NCBI GenBank assembly: GCA_029962745.1 | Contig: CM057161.1 | Location: 9,346,638 to 9,410,637, forward strand | Direction of reading: 5' to 3' | DNA from: Echinometra lucunter | Lineage: Eukaryota; Echinodermata; Echinoidea; Camarodonta; Echinometridae | Length of the DNA stretch: 64,000 nt | Part shown: positions 39,358 to 46,590 of the stretch, piece by piece | Position numbering within the stretch: position 1 is the stretch's first letter | How the letters are laid out: every line of letters begins with the position of its first letter | Translations under genes and position numbers: made by a program | Notes under the pieces: model-generated | What the model was told of the DNA's origin: nothing | The model's database searches: none | The model's input: the letters and a program-made list of their open reading frames with translations, nothing else

Positions 39358-41605
39358 TCTGTCTAATATATTACAGGTTTCTGACGACGGTACACGCGCG
39401 TACGTGCCCGTCATCGAGGAATGCACCTCGTTCCACCAGAGCAAGTGGCTCGTCGCCCTGTACGCTTACAAGGGCCTCCTCCTCCTCTTCGGGGTCTTCC
39501 TCGCCTGGGAGACCCGTAAGGTCAAGATCCCCGCTCTGAACGACTCCCACTACATCGCCGTCTGCGTGTATAACGTCGTCATCATGAGTGTCCTCGCTGT
39601 CGTGGTCAATAACTGGGTCATCCAGGGCAACCATAGGACGATGTCGTTTATGCTGGTGTCGCTTTGTATCTGTATAACTACCACTGCCACGCTGTGTCTC
39701 CTTTTTGTACCGAAGGTATACTTTTCTAAAAGGTTTATTTAAAGATATTATCTAGTAAAAAACAGTCGTAAAGTGTATGCATATCGCTTGGTATCATTTT
39801 GTTCATTACCTTTTGCTGCCCATACGCTGTGAGCGATTCTGATACTTTGAGATTTTAAAAATGAGTACTGACTGCGAGAAATGTCCAGTCTCTATAATAT
39901 GGACGATGGAAGTTGGCAAAAATGTAACATGTATATAGAAATTTGGCAGAAATGTAGCGTTGCCTCACCACAAGCGATTTGAATTGTAACATAATGTTCA
40001 TGTTGCTCATTAACTATTCTTGACATTTGCATTTTACGAATTCTTCTTTTTTATACACTGCTATAGCTCCATGCAATAAGAATAAGTGTGAGCAGTGACC
40101 CGGTGACCAGGTCGGTCGGGTTAGAGGTGAAAGGTCGAACCCGTCGCTTCGTGATGGACGAATCAACAGAGCTAAAAGAGAGTATCTATAGAGCGGAAAT
40201 TCATATACGAGCATTCAGAAGAGAAAAAAGAAAGGTGAGTTTATCTGTTTATTACAAACCGACAACACATTAAATCCCTTCTGAGGGATGATATCAACTT
40301 TGGTTTGGACTTTTGTTGGTTCGTCGTTGGTCTCGTTTGCGCGTCAATGACAGCTTCTAGAAGGATTATATACCTCTGGAAGAGTGGGTGGGTCAAATTA
40401 ACCGACCAGAGTTGGAACTCGAGCATGTCGAGTAGAGTCTTTCCAGTGGCTGATGACCTTTCTCTGGCATGTCTGATTGAGGAACAGTTAGTAAAGACAC
40501 ACAGTCCGTACAAACATACATAGGGACGTCTAATTTAGGGTGTTAGACCAAATTTGCCTAAAGGTTAATACTTAAAATACTTAGAGTTTTGTTTGTTTGT
40601 TTGTTTGTCTAAGTTGTTCATTTTAGTGTTTGTTTGTGTTTTCCGACTTTGTTGACTTGATATATTTCATTCAGTTGATCTAATTGTAAAAAATGAGTAA
40701 CCCATTTGGGGCACTGTTTGCTCTCTTGCAGGAATCTGTTCTTTAAGAATCCTTACAACTGTAATGAGTGATTTTTATCCCTTGTGTCTTTACAGCTTGA
40801 TTCCAAAATAGCCGAGCTGGAAGGCATACTGCGCATGCTCGAAAGAGAAGAGCAATACCGACTAGGTAACCTAAGTGAATTTGACCTTGACCCCTCAGGG
40901 CAGGAACATGAACTACAAATGCTGCTACACTTACCCGAAACACCCATAGACAATCAGGAATCATGTGCGGTTAATCGATTCGAACAGGAATACAAGCGGA
41001 TAGTCAACCAAAATTTGTCATCGGTGAGTGGTAGTGGCCGGAGTGAGGAGCGACCGGGTAAAACCGAAACCCGGCGAAGGACATCAGTGTTGCCTTTCAG
41101 AGGGCTTGGGAAGGAGAACAGTTTCACCCACACGCCGCTCATGGCGAGATTTAGCACGGATACCGACGAGACCAATTCGGATATCTGCCCAGATTTGGAT
41201 ACGGAGAAGAGTACGGTTGTTGAGCGGTCGTATGGTACATTGCGCGGAACAAGTAGCGCGGGAAGCAGTGAAAGTCTGTCTTCGAAACTCAGGGCCATTA
41301 GCGATGGTGGTGTCGGCGTAGCTGGTGATAGCAAAGTGAAAAGGACAAACGATATGGATGAGGAGGACGAGACCGAGATCGAGAATAACGATCAGGAAGA
41401 CGCCGACGAAACGTCCGTTCTCGCGTTTCGTCGGAGCAGTAAGGCGGAAAACCGCGGTAGTAGCAAGGATATCCCCAGTACTTCAGAAGCTGCAGACAAG
41501 GAGGACCTGAACCTTGACGAAAGGACACTCATTACAGAAATGCAAGACCTTCAACTTCGACTTTTACAACTGAATGGCAAAGCCAATATGATCTACTATG
41601 TTTGA
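8489..41605 (+). CDS. GABBR2: GABA-B-type class C GPCR, subunit-2-like (gene span, 14 exons, 5' end missing)
   Basis: Joining 8489-8626, 11221-11391, 17942-18112, 26728-26919, 27391-27660, 28068-28128, 29310-29399, 35225-35375, 36001-36133, 36696-36812, 38694-38816, 39377-39715, 40067-40234 and 40796-41605 gives 2,934 nt, in frame throughout, for 977 residues plus a stop. Every junction is GT-AG. Residues ~1-365 are the Venus-flytrap ligand-binding domain, ~386-650 the seven membrane helices, and 709-977 a cytoplasmic tail with a short coiled coil and acidic low-complexity stretches. The seven-helix part reads closest to GABA-B subunit 2 (for example FLAWETRKVKIPALNDSHYI at TM5-TM6); parts of the flytrap read more like subunit 1 (CDTG...LYDQLY, SYGSTSVAL). 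In the known heterodimer, subunit 1 binds GABA and subunit 2 couples to Gi/o at the plasma membrane. The subunit-1 RSRR retention motif is not seen. Signal peptide and N-terminal exons are missing. The family call is firm; the exact paralogue is not. Confidence 0.95.
8655..9050. repeat. 196-bp tandem duplication in the first intron (two copies)
   Basis: A unit beginning AGATTATAAGCAATGGGACA at 8655 restarts at 8851, and both copies end in AATCTTTCTGTGTTCCCAACC. The copies differ by only a few substitutions and by the length of the A and C runs, so the duplication is recent. It begins 29 bp after the splice donor of exon a. Confidence 0.9.
10031..10370. mobile_element. TTAA-flanked MITE (piggyBac/Kolobok-like target site)
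   Basis: 340 bp bounded by TTAAAGAGGCTC and GAGAGCCTCTTTAA. The inverted repeats extend through GCTTTCATGGG / CCCCATGAAAAC. The outermost TTAA on both sides would be the target duplication typical of piggyBac and Kolobok transposons. There is no transposase frame, so it is non-autonomous. Superfamily assignment rests only on TTAA and is tentative. Confidence 0.75.
11221..11391 (+). CDS. GABBR2: GABA-B-like receptor exon b (Venus-flytrap lobe 1)
   Basis: 171 nt, phase 0/0, residues 47-103. The acceptor is CTGTTTCCAG and the donor GTAAGT. It encodes SYGSTSVALTD, then YYPTFFRTV, then FKWSMVASLSQEQELFSL. This follows the family order (SYGSSSPAL / FPTFFRT / GWKKIATI in subunit 1). Position T51 replaces a GABA-contacting serine of subunit 1, and V68 replaces a contacting histidine, as in subunit 2. 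Confidence 0.95.
11726..11979. mobile_element. Second hAT-type MITE nested inside the element at 11615
   Basis: 254 bp, from CAGGGCCGTACGCAG to CTGCGTACGGCCATG. Flanking octamers CACACACA and CACCCACA differ at one base and resemble a target duplication inside a CA repeat. The interior carries G-rich and C-rich halves that can pair. Its position inside the outer element dates it as the younger insertion. Confidence 0.82.
12325..12412 (+). repeat. (ATT)n microsatellite
   Basis: About 88 bp of ATT units with one ATC interruption, inside the outer hAT-type element. Confidence 0.97.
14929..15253. mobile_element. Inverted pair of retroelement termini (Penelope-like candidate)
   Basis: The 80-bp segments at 14929-15008 and 15174-15253 are reverse complements with a single mismatch, separated by 165 bp. 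The right arm continues a motif starting at 15162: CTGATGA, a GGCC/GGCC hairpin, then GAAA, and later an AATAAAAG word. The right arm is followed directly by (TA)n, and the left one is preceded nearby by a short TA run. Such a CTGA-hairpin-GAAA terminus is typical of Penelope-like and related retroelements. No reverse transcriptase frame is present, so this is a terminal fragment. Confidence 0.6.
15255..15287 (+). repeat. (TA)n microsatellite
   Basis: About 33 bp of uninterrupted TA units abutting the inverted pair of retroelement termini. Confidence 0.95.
16583..17274. mobile_element. 692-bp TIR element with GTCCGTC run and four ~156-bp internal units
   Basis: The ends GTCTCGCTCACC and GGGTGGGCGAGAC form short inverted repeats. 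Just inside the left end is a GTCCGTC/GTCGTC run. The body repeats a unit marked by TGCAAGACTCTCTTATGAC and GAGGTCACATGGTGAGGTCA about every 155-159 bp (near 16684, 16840/16876, 17031 and 17190), with growing divergence. There is no coding capacity. I do not recognise a named superfamily from the termini. Confidence 0.75.
17335..17427 (+). repeat. (CT)n microsatellite
   Basis: Poly-C followed by CT repeats with a few interruptions. Confidence 0.95.
17942..18112 (+). CDS. GABBR2: GABA-B-like receptor exon c (Venus-flytrap)
   Basis: 171 nt, phase 0/0, residues 104-160. The acceptor is TTCCCCTTAG and the donor GAG|GTGAGC. It encodes AQTKMSKYFES, then KDARIIIGSFQEDAARAVFCE. The DARII-G-F...A-VFC core is conserved across the family. 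In subunit 1 a tyrosine after G-L-F contacts GABA; here the position is glutamine (Q in GSFQED). Confidence 0.96.
18797..18947. repeat. Palindromic element built from GACTC/ATTCCGAGT words
   Basis: The arm starting ACTCGGAATGACGTCAGCTG pairs with the arm ending CAGCTGACTCCATTCCGAGT. The interior also pairs (ATTCCGAGTTAAAG with CTTTAACTCCGAAT). The word GACTC or GAGTC, with ATTCCGAGT, recurs throughout. It is 151 bp and non-coding. Confidence 0.8.
19733..20790 (+). repeat. Degenerate tandem array, ~160-190 bp unit, about six copies
   Basis: Two markers recur in fixed order. CTTGAAAATGTTGACG-like words occur near 19841, 20165, 20331, 20527 and 20709; AGGTGTCACGGAATA-like words occur near 19893, 20059, 20216, 20387, 20578 and 20741. 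Intervals are about 157-191 bp. Further shared words (AATCTCTGTAAAT, AAGTGTCATATTT) lie between them. The copies are highly diverged, so the array is old. Confidence 0.72.
22981..23039 (+). repeat. (TA)n microsatellite
   Basis: About 59 bp of TA units with one CA interruption, ending exactly where the perfect inverted repeat begins. Confidence 0.95.
23040..23220. repeat. Perfect 86-bp inverted repeat with 9-bp loop (retroelement terminus candidate)
   Basis: Bases 23040-23125 and 23135-23220 are exact reverse complements, separated by CTGAAGATC. On the + strand, the loop and right arm read TGC-CTGAAGA, a CGCA/TGCG hairpin, GAAACTCCGAGTAGCA, then ACAATAAAG. This parallels the terminus at 15162. 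The perfect arms imply a very recent origin or an assembly fold-back. A transcript across it would form a long hairpin. Confidence 0.9.
23284..23402 (-). mobile_element. Third retroelement terminus of the CTGANGA-hairpin-GAAA type
   Basis: Read on the - strand: CTGAGGA (23398-23392), a GGCCC/GGGCC hairpin with a five-base loop, GAAA (23375-23372), a short spacer and CAATAAAAG, running on to a (TA)n tract near 23284. The order matches the termini at 15162 and 23126. The MITE at 23403 abuts its end. Confidence 0.55.
23403..24192. mobile_element. 790-bp MITE with TA target duplication
   Basis: It starts TAGACCAATTTCAC and ends GTGAAATTGGTCTA, with TA directly outside both ends. A matching inner pair (CTGCGGTGGGC near 23458 and GCCCACCGCAG near 24128) extends the inverted structure. 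TA duplication suggests the Tc1/mariner superfamily or another TA-targeting group. There is no coding capacity. Confidence 0.8.
24239..24290. repeat. Compact 19-bp-arm hairpin
   Basis: GCTCCTTAGCAACGCTCTG pairs with CAGAGCGTTGCCAAGGAGC, with one G-T-type mismatch and a 13-base loop. It could be a miniature transposon or a precursor-like RNA hairpin. Nothing indicates transcription. Confidence 0.7.
24516..24590 (+). repeat. (TA)n tract with ATCAGTATATATACTGAT palindrome
   Basis: Two TA runs flank a short palindrome. Confidence 0.93.
25217..25263 (+). repeat. (CT)n microsatellite
   Basis: CT-rich tract. It accounts for the serine/leucine-rich open frame across it. Confidence 0.92.
25305..25476. 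mobile_element. Palindromic MITE, 'GTTCGTAAG' family
   Basis: The left arm GGGGTGTTTCATAAAGCTGT, continuing TCGTAAGTTA, pairs with TAACTTACGA and ACAGCTTTATGAAACACCCC at the right. It is 172 bp. It shares the TTTCAT terminal word with the elements at 2839, 4777 and 8031 but has a different interior. Confidence 0.85.
26728..26919 (+). CDS. GABBR2: GABA-B-like receptor exon d (Venus-flytrap lobe 2)
   Basis: 192 nt, phase 0/0, residues 161-224. It encodes AYKRGMYGAKYVWLLVGWYM, then RDWW, and AVEGYFAVDS. This corresponds to AYEENMYGSKYQW...GWY...AAMEGYIGVD of subunit 2. The tryptophan of GWY, a ligand contact in subunit 1, is retained. The acceptor (AAATCGATAG) has a poor pyrimidine tract, but reading phase and homology both fit. 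The donor is GTGAGT. Confidence 0.95.
27391..27660 (+). CDS. GABBR2: GABA-B-like receptor exon e (Venus-flytrap lobe 2, hinge side)
   Basis: 270 nt, phase 0/0, residues 225-314. The acceptor is TTTACCCCAG and the donor GTAAGT. It encodes SEFREEMRERG, then AAQTYDAVWTITLALKEAM, a threonine-rich insert (IPTTTTMMSD) and KDALINIMSDVKFTGVS. The YDAVW core is the family's YDAIW. The residue aligning with the GABA-contacting glutamate of subunit 1 is histidine (HAAQTYD). Confidence 0.95.
28068..28128 (+). CDS. GABBR2: GABA-B-like receptor exon f (end of flytrap)
   Basis: 61 nt, starts phase 0 and ends phase 1, residues 315 to the first base of 335. It encodes GPVSFVGPDRFGITTFRQNQ, matching the family's GVSG-V-F segment. 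The acceptor is TTCTTTCAG and the donor GTAACT. It lies about 90 bp upstream of the 46-bp minisatellite. Confidence 0.93.
28216..28978 (+). repeat. 46-bp minisatellite, about 16-17 copies
   Basis: The unit reads GTCGGTCTCACGGGCATCCC, then GACAGCAATATCACAAGACTGACGTC. Successive GTCGG starts fall at multiples of 46 (for example 28216, 28262, 28502, 28548). One interval is 64 bp because an 18-bp piece of the unit is duplicated. Because 46 is not a multiple of 3, open frames through it are incidental. It lies in the intron between exons f and g. Confidence 0.95.
29010..29098. repeat. Inverted repeat beside the minisatellite
   Basis: AATTCATCTGTTTGGAACCA, then GAAGGGC, pairs with GCCCTTC, then TGGCTCCAAACAGACGAATT, with two or three mismatches. 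The loop is about 35 bp. It starts about 30 bp after the last minisatellite unit. Confidence 0.8.
29310..29399 (+). CDS. GABBR2: GABA-B-like receptor exon g (flytrap-membrane linker)
   Basis: 90 nt, phase 1/1, residues 335-364. The acceptor is TTTCTTTCCAG and the donor GTGAGT. It encodes DGVLQRVALYFPESELLDFDT, then EGTVPIKWAG, equivalent to the family's ...KIGYYDS...W-GG segment before the first helix. Confidence 0.92.
30560..30780 (+). repeat. Imperfect CT-rich tract
   Basis: About 220 bp of CT, CTC and TTTCTC units on the + strand, which produce serine/leucine-rich open frames with no gene behind them. Confidence 0.9.
33713..33785 (+). repeat. (CT)n microsatellite
   Basis: About 70 bp, almost pure CT. 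Confidence 0.95.
34819..34848 (+). repeat. (TTG)n microsatellite
   Basis: About ten TTG units followed by TTTG units. Confidence 0.93.
35225..35375 (+). CDS. GABBR2: GABA-B-like receptor exon h (TM1)
   Basis: 151 nt, phase 1 in and 2 out, residues 365-415. The acceptor ATACAG follows a poly-C run; the donor is GTAAGT. It encodes PVDHLIVLDKPIRIDSAAF, then a hydrophobic helix (about residues 386-407, SVLTVLGIILALLFLAF), then basic NVKYRKTK. This is the flytrap-to-TM1 junction. Confidence 0.95.
35456..35715. mobile_element. Degenerate hAT-like MITE end (GGCGTACGGGCAC family)
   Basis: TTAGGCGTACGGGCACAATT starts a segment that contains GGGCAAAGCGAGCGAAC and ends in poly-G. The same start (GGCGAACGGGCACATTTTGG) and an AGAGCGAAGC word recur at 37250. 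The matching right terminus is not clear here, so the extent is approximate. Confidence 0.4.
36001..36133 (+). CDS. GABBR2: GABA-B-like receptor exon i (TM2)
   Basis: 133 nt, phase 2 in and 0 out, residues 415-459. The acceptor is GCACTTTAG and the donor GTAGGT. It encodes YIKLSSPNLNN, then TM2 (about 424-445) and GLDGDKVSDVVFAPLCT. SSP-NN, GLDG and the LCT cysteine (disulfide partner of extracellular loop 2) are family hallmarks. Confidence 0.96.
36696..36812 (+). CDS. GABBR2: GABA-B-like receptor exon j (TM3, intracellular loop 2)
   Basis: 117 nt, phase 0/0, residues 460-498. The acceptor is TTTTTTCTCTCAG and the donor GTAAGA. It encodes IRTSFLAVGFSMAFGSMFVK, then TYRVYHIITHATSRVIKRK. G-MF-KT-RV at the end of TM3 and the basic loop 2 match GABA-B subunits (GAMFAKTWRVH in subunit 2). 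Confidence 0.96.
36813..38693 (+). other. Receptor intron of 1.9 kb
   Basis: It contains a degenerate MITE (37248-37599) with an embedded TAAA-rich tract. From about 37.6 kb to the next exon I see no gene or classifiable repeat. Confidence 0.65.
37248..37599. mobile_element. Degenerate hAT-like MITE with internal (TAAA)n expansion
   Basis: It begins GGGCGAACGGGCACATTTTG and appears to end CCCCTGTACGCCTTTA, which gives a weak inverted pair. It shares its start with the segment at 35456. Poly-C, poly-A and about 100 bp of TAAA/GATAAA units (37362-37470) sit inside. Confidence 0.45.
38694..38816 (+). CDS. GABBR2: GABA-B-like receptor exon k (TM4)
   Basis: 123 nt, phase 0/0, residues 499-539. 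The acceptor is CCTTTATAG and the donor GTAAGT. It encodes TM4 (about 503-526, FLMIGVLLLLDVILIALWVI), then LDPMYRQEKRLSVE. The W-x-x-x-DP motif after TM4 is the family's WQ-VDPLRR. Confidence 0.96.
39240..39358 (+). repeat. GAT/GAC microsatellite next to a splice acceptor
   Basis: Imperfect GATGAC units become pure GAT for about 30 bp and end some 18 bp before the acceptor of exon l. Only TCTGTCTAATATATTACAG separates it from the exon. Confidence 0.95.
39377..39715 (+). CDS. GABBR2: GABA-B-like receptor exon l (extracellular loop 2, TM5-TM7)
   Basis: 339 nt, phase 0/0, residues 540-652. The acceptor is ATATATTACAG and the donor GTATAC. It encodes the loop-2 cysteine (EECTSFHQSKW), TM5 (564-583, YAYKGLLLLFGVFLAWET), TM6 (598-619) and TM7 (628-650), ending LLFVPK. 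YAYKGLL-LFG-FLAWETR-V-IPALNDS-YI is almost the subunit-2 sequence. The base composition is more GC-rich than in neighbouring exons. Confidence 0.98.
40067..40234 (+). CDS. GABBR2: GABA-B-like receptor exon m (start of cytoplasmic tail)
   Basis: 168 nt, phase 0/0, residues 653-708. The acceptor is ACTGCTATAG and the donor GTGAGT. It encodes LHAIRISVSSDPVTRSVGLE, then TRRFVMDE and a basic helix-like end (FRREKRK). It follows FVPK as in subunit 2, where a similar segment (NRRFQFTQ) occurs. Confidence 0.92.
40796..41605 (+). CDS. GABBR2: GABA-B-like receptor exon n (C-terminal tail and stop)
   Basis: 810 nt, residues 709-977 plus TGA. The acceptor is GTGTCTTTACAG. It opens with a short coiled-coil candidate (LDSKIAELEGILRMLEREEQ), continues into a polar, serine-rich, probably disordered region with an acidic run (about 856-880, rich in E/D), and ends with a second leucine-rich helix (LITEMQDLQLRLLQLNGK) and C-terminal IYYV. 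The C-terminus could act as a class II PDZ ligand (inferred). The tail is weakly conserved, so only the phase, the single frame and the position identify it. Confidence 0.9.
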   Translation, partial: LDSKIAELEGILRMLEREEQYRLGNLSEFDLDPSGQEHELQMLLHLPETPIDNQESCAVNRFEQEYKRIVNQNLSSVSGSGRSEERPGKTETRRRTSVLPFRGLGKENSFTHTPLMARFSTDTDETNSDICPDLDTEKSTVVERSYGTLRGTSSAGSSESLSSKLRAISDGGVGVAGDSKVKRTNDMDEEDETEIENNDQEDADETSVLAFRRSSKAENRGSSKDIPSTSEAADKEDLNLDERTLITEMQDLQLRLLQLNGKANMIYYV

Positions 41606-41915
41606 TATAGAGCGATTCTAAGCGATGACTTTCTTTGAAGTACTTCTTGATAAGATGATGAATGATTTTATTTCTCCGTTTTTTGTATTGTGGTGTTTTA
41701 ATGTACAGACTTAATTTTGCAAAAAGTATAGTATTCATATGGTATATATTATATATAAAATGTTATTTGTCAACTTTTATAGAAAGAACGTGTTTAATAT
41801 CATTATGAGATGGTATAAAATGCCCTTTTTTATCTGAAATCAAGGAGGATATCACTTTAATGTTGTAGTGTATGGACGGACCTGAACACTTTATCCATAT
41901 CGTATCCAAACTTTG

Positions 41916-41921
41916 AATAAA
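41916..41921 (+). terminator. Candidate polyadenylation signal AATAAA
   Basis: The first AATAAA after the receptor stop, 311 bp downstream. A second lies near 42205. No transcript evidence decides between them. Confidence 0.35.
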
Positions 41922-42949
41922 AAAGTAAGTTTGAGTTTCAGTTGAAATGGTTGATAAAAAGTTTTCAGAATTCTGCAGGCGTAATGTCCTTTGTCCTGAA
42001 TCGTGAAGGCGGGAAGTCGATCGATTAAGTGGTTCATTCAAAGTTATCTAATGCTTACCGTAAACAGGGATATTCTACATTGTCTGATAATGATTGTTGC
42101 AAAGATATCATTATGCTTCACAGCTTTCATTAAGAAGTACTTGCACTCCTACAGGGGACAAACTTCTTTAAAAGTCCTTTATGATGACAGAACATGAGTA
42201 CTATCAATAAACAGTCAAGTGACGTTTTGAATCTCGACTATGCCTAGATCGTTAGAGATACTTGCCGCTTGACCTCACCCATTTCGTATAAATATTTCAA
42301 ACCATTTGGGGAAATATATCTTTACAGTTGGGTTGACCTTTAAGCTTTGAAGAAGCGTTAAGAGGGGCAGGTCTCAGTTGATCGCGGCCCTTAAAAGCAA
42401 CTGCTCACGGTCTGCCAGACTGACAGAGTTTTTTTAATATTCGTTCGGTTTCGTGAACCGTCGAATAGATTGTAAAGTCTCTCGGCTTGGGCCGCCAGTT
42501 CAATTGGCTGTAGCTATCAAGTGGAATTGAAAAGGTAAAGAGGTTTGAAATGAATTATCATCTTCGACCTTTTCACAAATCCTAATAACTCCTCATCGGA
42601 TATGATTGCAAGATAAAGTAATGCATTAATGAGAATGGAGTCCGACTATGAAACGACTGTAGTCTATTGGCCTCAGACCTCGCAGTGACAAGACATTAGG
42701 ACAATTTTACTCAGACCATCATTTCTTTTCGACAGCTACACGTACCTGCATTATATTCGTACACTGACACTGCAGATATTGCGAAAGTCTGCCGGCGTGA
42801 CGTAACAAAGGACGAACTCACCATAGTGTTTTGACAAGATGGACTGTAATGGAGTAACATTACACGAATGACAATTTGCGAATTCCACGTCATAGGCACT
42901 CTATTTGATCATTACCCTGAAGAAAATGATCATCTGCACTGACCATTTT

Positions 42950-42982
<33 letters not shown>

Positions 42983-44866
42983 TTTTTTTACATATTGCTG
43001 ATTTGTTTGTTGGATTACAATGATCCTAAGACGTTAAGTATAATGACTAAGTAGACCTACACAAACACGACAGATACGAATGAAAGTTTAACAATGAAAA
43101 CGTAGATATAACTTATACGAGCTGATAAAATGAATCACCATTTTCAGGATTTTCATTGGGGATTGCCGCAACAGGAACCCTTTTTCTTAAATTTAGGTAT
43201 ATTTCTTATGAATGTTCCCATTCTTGCCAAAAACGTCTGTATTCATTCGTAGACCGTTACCAAGACTTCAAAGACGGCTCCCTGACTTACAAGCAGACGA
43301 ACTTTGACTAGATGATCATGAATTCCCGGAAGACATTATTTTTTGTTTATATGGATGACATAAAAGCGACACATTATTACAGTATTGACACAACAGTACA
43401 TTTCGTTTTCTGTCTGTTTGTTTATTTGTTTTGTTCTGGTTTGGTTCGTTTTGGTTTTGTTTTGACGTTCGGATCGGACACCATTTTTTTAACTGCGAAG
43501 TGATAGAAACAAGTTCATATTTTAAGTAAAGTAGGCATTCTGTGCGTATGATGACGGTAGGAATTGGGGCTGCATCCATCCCCTCTGAAAAAAATGAAAT
43601 TACCAATATTCGGGCAACCGTCACCTTATATCTGGCTAGCATAATGGGCTTAAATTTTGTATTTTTCATCATCATGATCATTCTTGTTTGAATTCAAGGT
43701 GAGACAATACCGATATGGCAGTGTTGAAACTTGAGTTGGGGAAAGTTGGGTATTAAAAAAGGACGCTTCTGCTAAGACGGACCCACCCCATTATCTCGAT
43801 TAATCGCATGCACTGTATCTAAATGACACCATTGCGCAATTCGTCTTTCAACGAAAGGGTCTCGGCTAAAATATTCGTCTCGAGATGAGAAATTATGTCA
43901 TTTTTACAGTGACAAACGCAAAATGGGGGTACCTTTACTTATAAGTTATTTAGTGAATGAATAACTTTTTCCACATTTGCAATTATAGTGATTTTCATGA
44001 ATGCGTTGAGTGGGGTCACTAGAGGCGTGTTATTTCCCGGAGGGTATGTAAGGCATGTATTAAAGACGGACTCTTCGTCAAGGGGCTCCGTTTTGCCCCT
44101 AAGTAACTATTAATGTTTCTTACAAGGACTGGACTTTTATAATATTGTGCATCGTTTAGCATGGAAGGTGCCATAACTTAAGGTACAATCCGAGTTACCA
44201 GACCCACGGGGTAAAACGAACTTTCCCTTAAAAAATCCTTTGAGGAAAACTAAAGGATTGTAAACAAAATCAATAAAGGCCTTCGTAGTTTCAACCAAAT
44301 CTTATTCTGTTATCCGCTATTTCCAGAAAAAAAAACTTTCAGAGCCTTTTTTATAACAGAGATAGGACGAGCCATAGTTTGAGGGTTGGTTTTTTCCACA
44401 CTTTCCCCTACAAGTTTTAGTATGTTCAGAATATAGCTTTGGAAAGCTGGTACCATTACGAGTTCACGACCGGTACCACGAGTAGAGCTGACGGCACATC
44501 TATACTTCACAAGACGTTGACACGAAGTCCTGGACAGCGAATGTCGCCACGACTGCCACATGAACCTTTGAAGCCCACTGTAAACATAACCCTAGATATG
44601 TCAAGTAAATGTGACTGGGTTAATACATCGATTTGTTTCGTTCGATGATTTTGGTGTAGATTCAGACCATGACGTAACTCTTTCACTCGCCGTTATATTA
44701 TAAATCCATTTTGGTAGTAAAATGACAACGAAATGAAAACATCGAATGCCGACTTTCGGACGATCACTTGACAATATCAATAGTTCTCATCCCCCGATGA
44801 TGGTTTGAGGACTATCGAAAATGTAAGAACACTCTCAATTCACCAAGTGCCGTGAATGACTTTTGA

Positions 44867-45271
44867 CATTGGCGTAAATCCCCGGGGGATGGGGGATATA
44901 TCCCCCCTAACTTTTTGATGGCGTGTGAAAATATACCCCCCCCCCCGCACACACACACAGGAAGGAGTGATATTTTAATTAATCAGTAACATTTCTGATA
45001 ATCTGTCATAAACGACCATCATATTTATTTTAAAATTTCTATTTGAAAATGCGATTAAAGGCCAGAAAAGTGATTATTTTTGGCTCGCTCCCCTCCCCCG
45101 CTCGCAAAATAAAAATTAAAATGTGTGTAAGGGGGTCTGTGCGGGTGGGGGGAGTGGGTGAGGGTGTGTGTTTATACTTAAGTGTGAATTCGAAAGAAAA
45201 AAAATGGGCAAAAAAAATTATCATATCCCCCCCCCCCCCTCCCCACTCCTCAAAGTGGATTTACGCCGGTG
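44867..45271. mobile_element. hAT-type MITE with 8-bp target duplication ACTTTTGA
   Basis: 405 bp from CATTGGCGTAAATCC to GGATTTACGCCGGTG, flanked on both sides by ACTTTTGA (44859-44866 and 45272-45279). The interior has G-rich and C-rich runs and no transposase. A related copy in reverse orientation lies at 52447. Confidence 0.9.
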
Positions 45272-46075
45272 ACTTTTGACGATTATTTACCCGTAGAGAA
45301 GCACAGGTATGCTAGGTTTTCTTTCAGAAGACTACGACCTCCATCAACATGACGGAAATGATAGGATAAATCACGTAAATAGGATATGCGGACACTTATG
45401 TAGTATGGACAATGCAACAGAATGACTCTATCTGAGGACAATTTCTTTTGTATTGTGCTTGTCTAACAAAGCAATACGAGCCATGTTTTAACCTACTGAA
45501 ACCGAGATGGCCAAATTCTGTAATCATGGTAATAAAGGCTCTGAAAGATAGGAAGCAAGACTGCCCTCATATTAGTTGTAAAAATGGAGGGTGAAAGTAA
45601 TGTAGCGTCTACGTCTAGGCACCTTGCCCCAACTGTCTAGAATTTGTTCAAAGACTCTTCTAAAATATACTCGACTCCTAGACTTCCACTGGATTTTCTA
45701 CGACACCGTATGGAAGAGACATATTCATGGACAGGATGGACAGACAAGTTGGACAAGTTGGACAGACAAGATGAAATATTTCCTCATCAACATTGACCAG
45801 GCTTCCATAGACTACATCTCCAGATGATTAAAGTTCGGAATGCATAAAATCAACAGAATTCTCCAAGAGTTACCAATGACTTTGTTAGATACTCTATGGG
45901 ACCAATCTCGCTTGAAAAGTAGAAGACGACCCGACGCGACGCTTTGACGACCTGGTGCAAAATTTGACAATGCAAAAACAGACATGGACAAACTTTATGA
46001 ACAGGATATTAAACGAGTTAAACGAACAGGAAATTTAATGCATTTAAATCCACAACTAAAAGTACCAACGATACT

Positions 46076-46590
46076 AAAAAACAAACTTACAATTCAACCA
46101 ACTTTACCAACCAACAAATCGACTCACCAGTCGACCGACCAAATGACCAACTAACCGACCGACCAACCGACTACTCAACAAATCAATTAGCCGACCAGCC
46201 AACTAGCCGACAATTCAATCGACCAATAAACCAACCGCCAACCGCAAAAACAGACCAACCAGCCGACCGACCGCCAGATCGGCTAACCAACCACGTGACC
46301 GGCCAAAGACTATCCGACAACCCTGAACTGACAATAGGTTTTTGGATATTTTTCACAACCATGACAACAGTGAATGGAGAGAATACTTCCTTGGGATACT
46401 TCCTGGCTTACAAAATGAACCAACTCACCAACCCTGCGAACAAACAGGCAAGCCGTCAACCGAACAATCTACCAAACCGCCAACCATACTACCATCCGAT
46501 CAACCAATTATTTGACCAACTAGATTACGAACCATCGGCCTACCTACTCGGTCAGCTTGGTCAAATTAATGGACGAACGAACAGAAAAAA
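46076..46590 (+). repeat. Degenerate CCAACCGA/CAACCAAC tract
   Basis: Words such as GACCGACCAACCGAC, CCAACTAGCCGAC and CAACCAATTATTTGACCAAC recur irregularly for about 500 bp with no fixed period. It reads as an old minisatellite. Confidence 0.65.

Noticed and set aside
40954..41334. 126-codon - strand open frame
   Set aside because: Shadow of the receptor's last coding exon.
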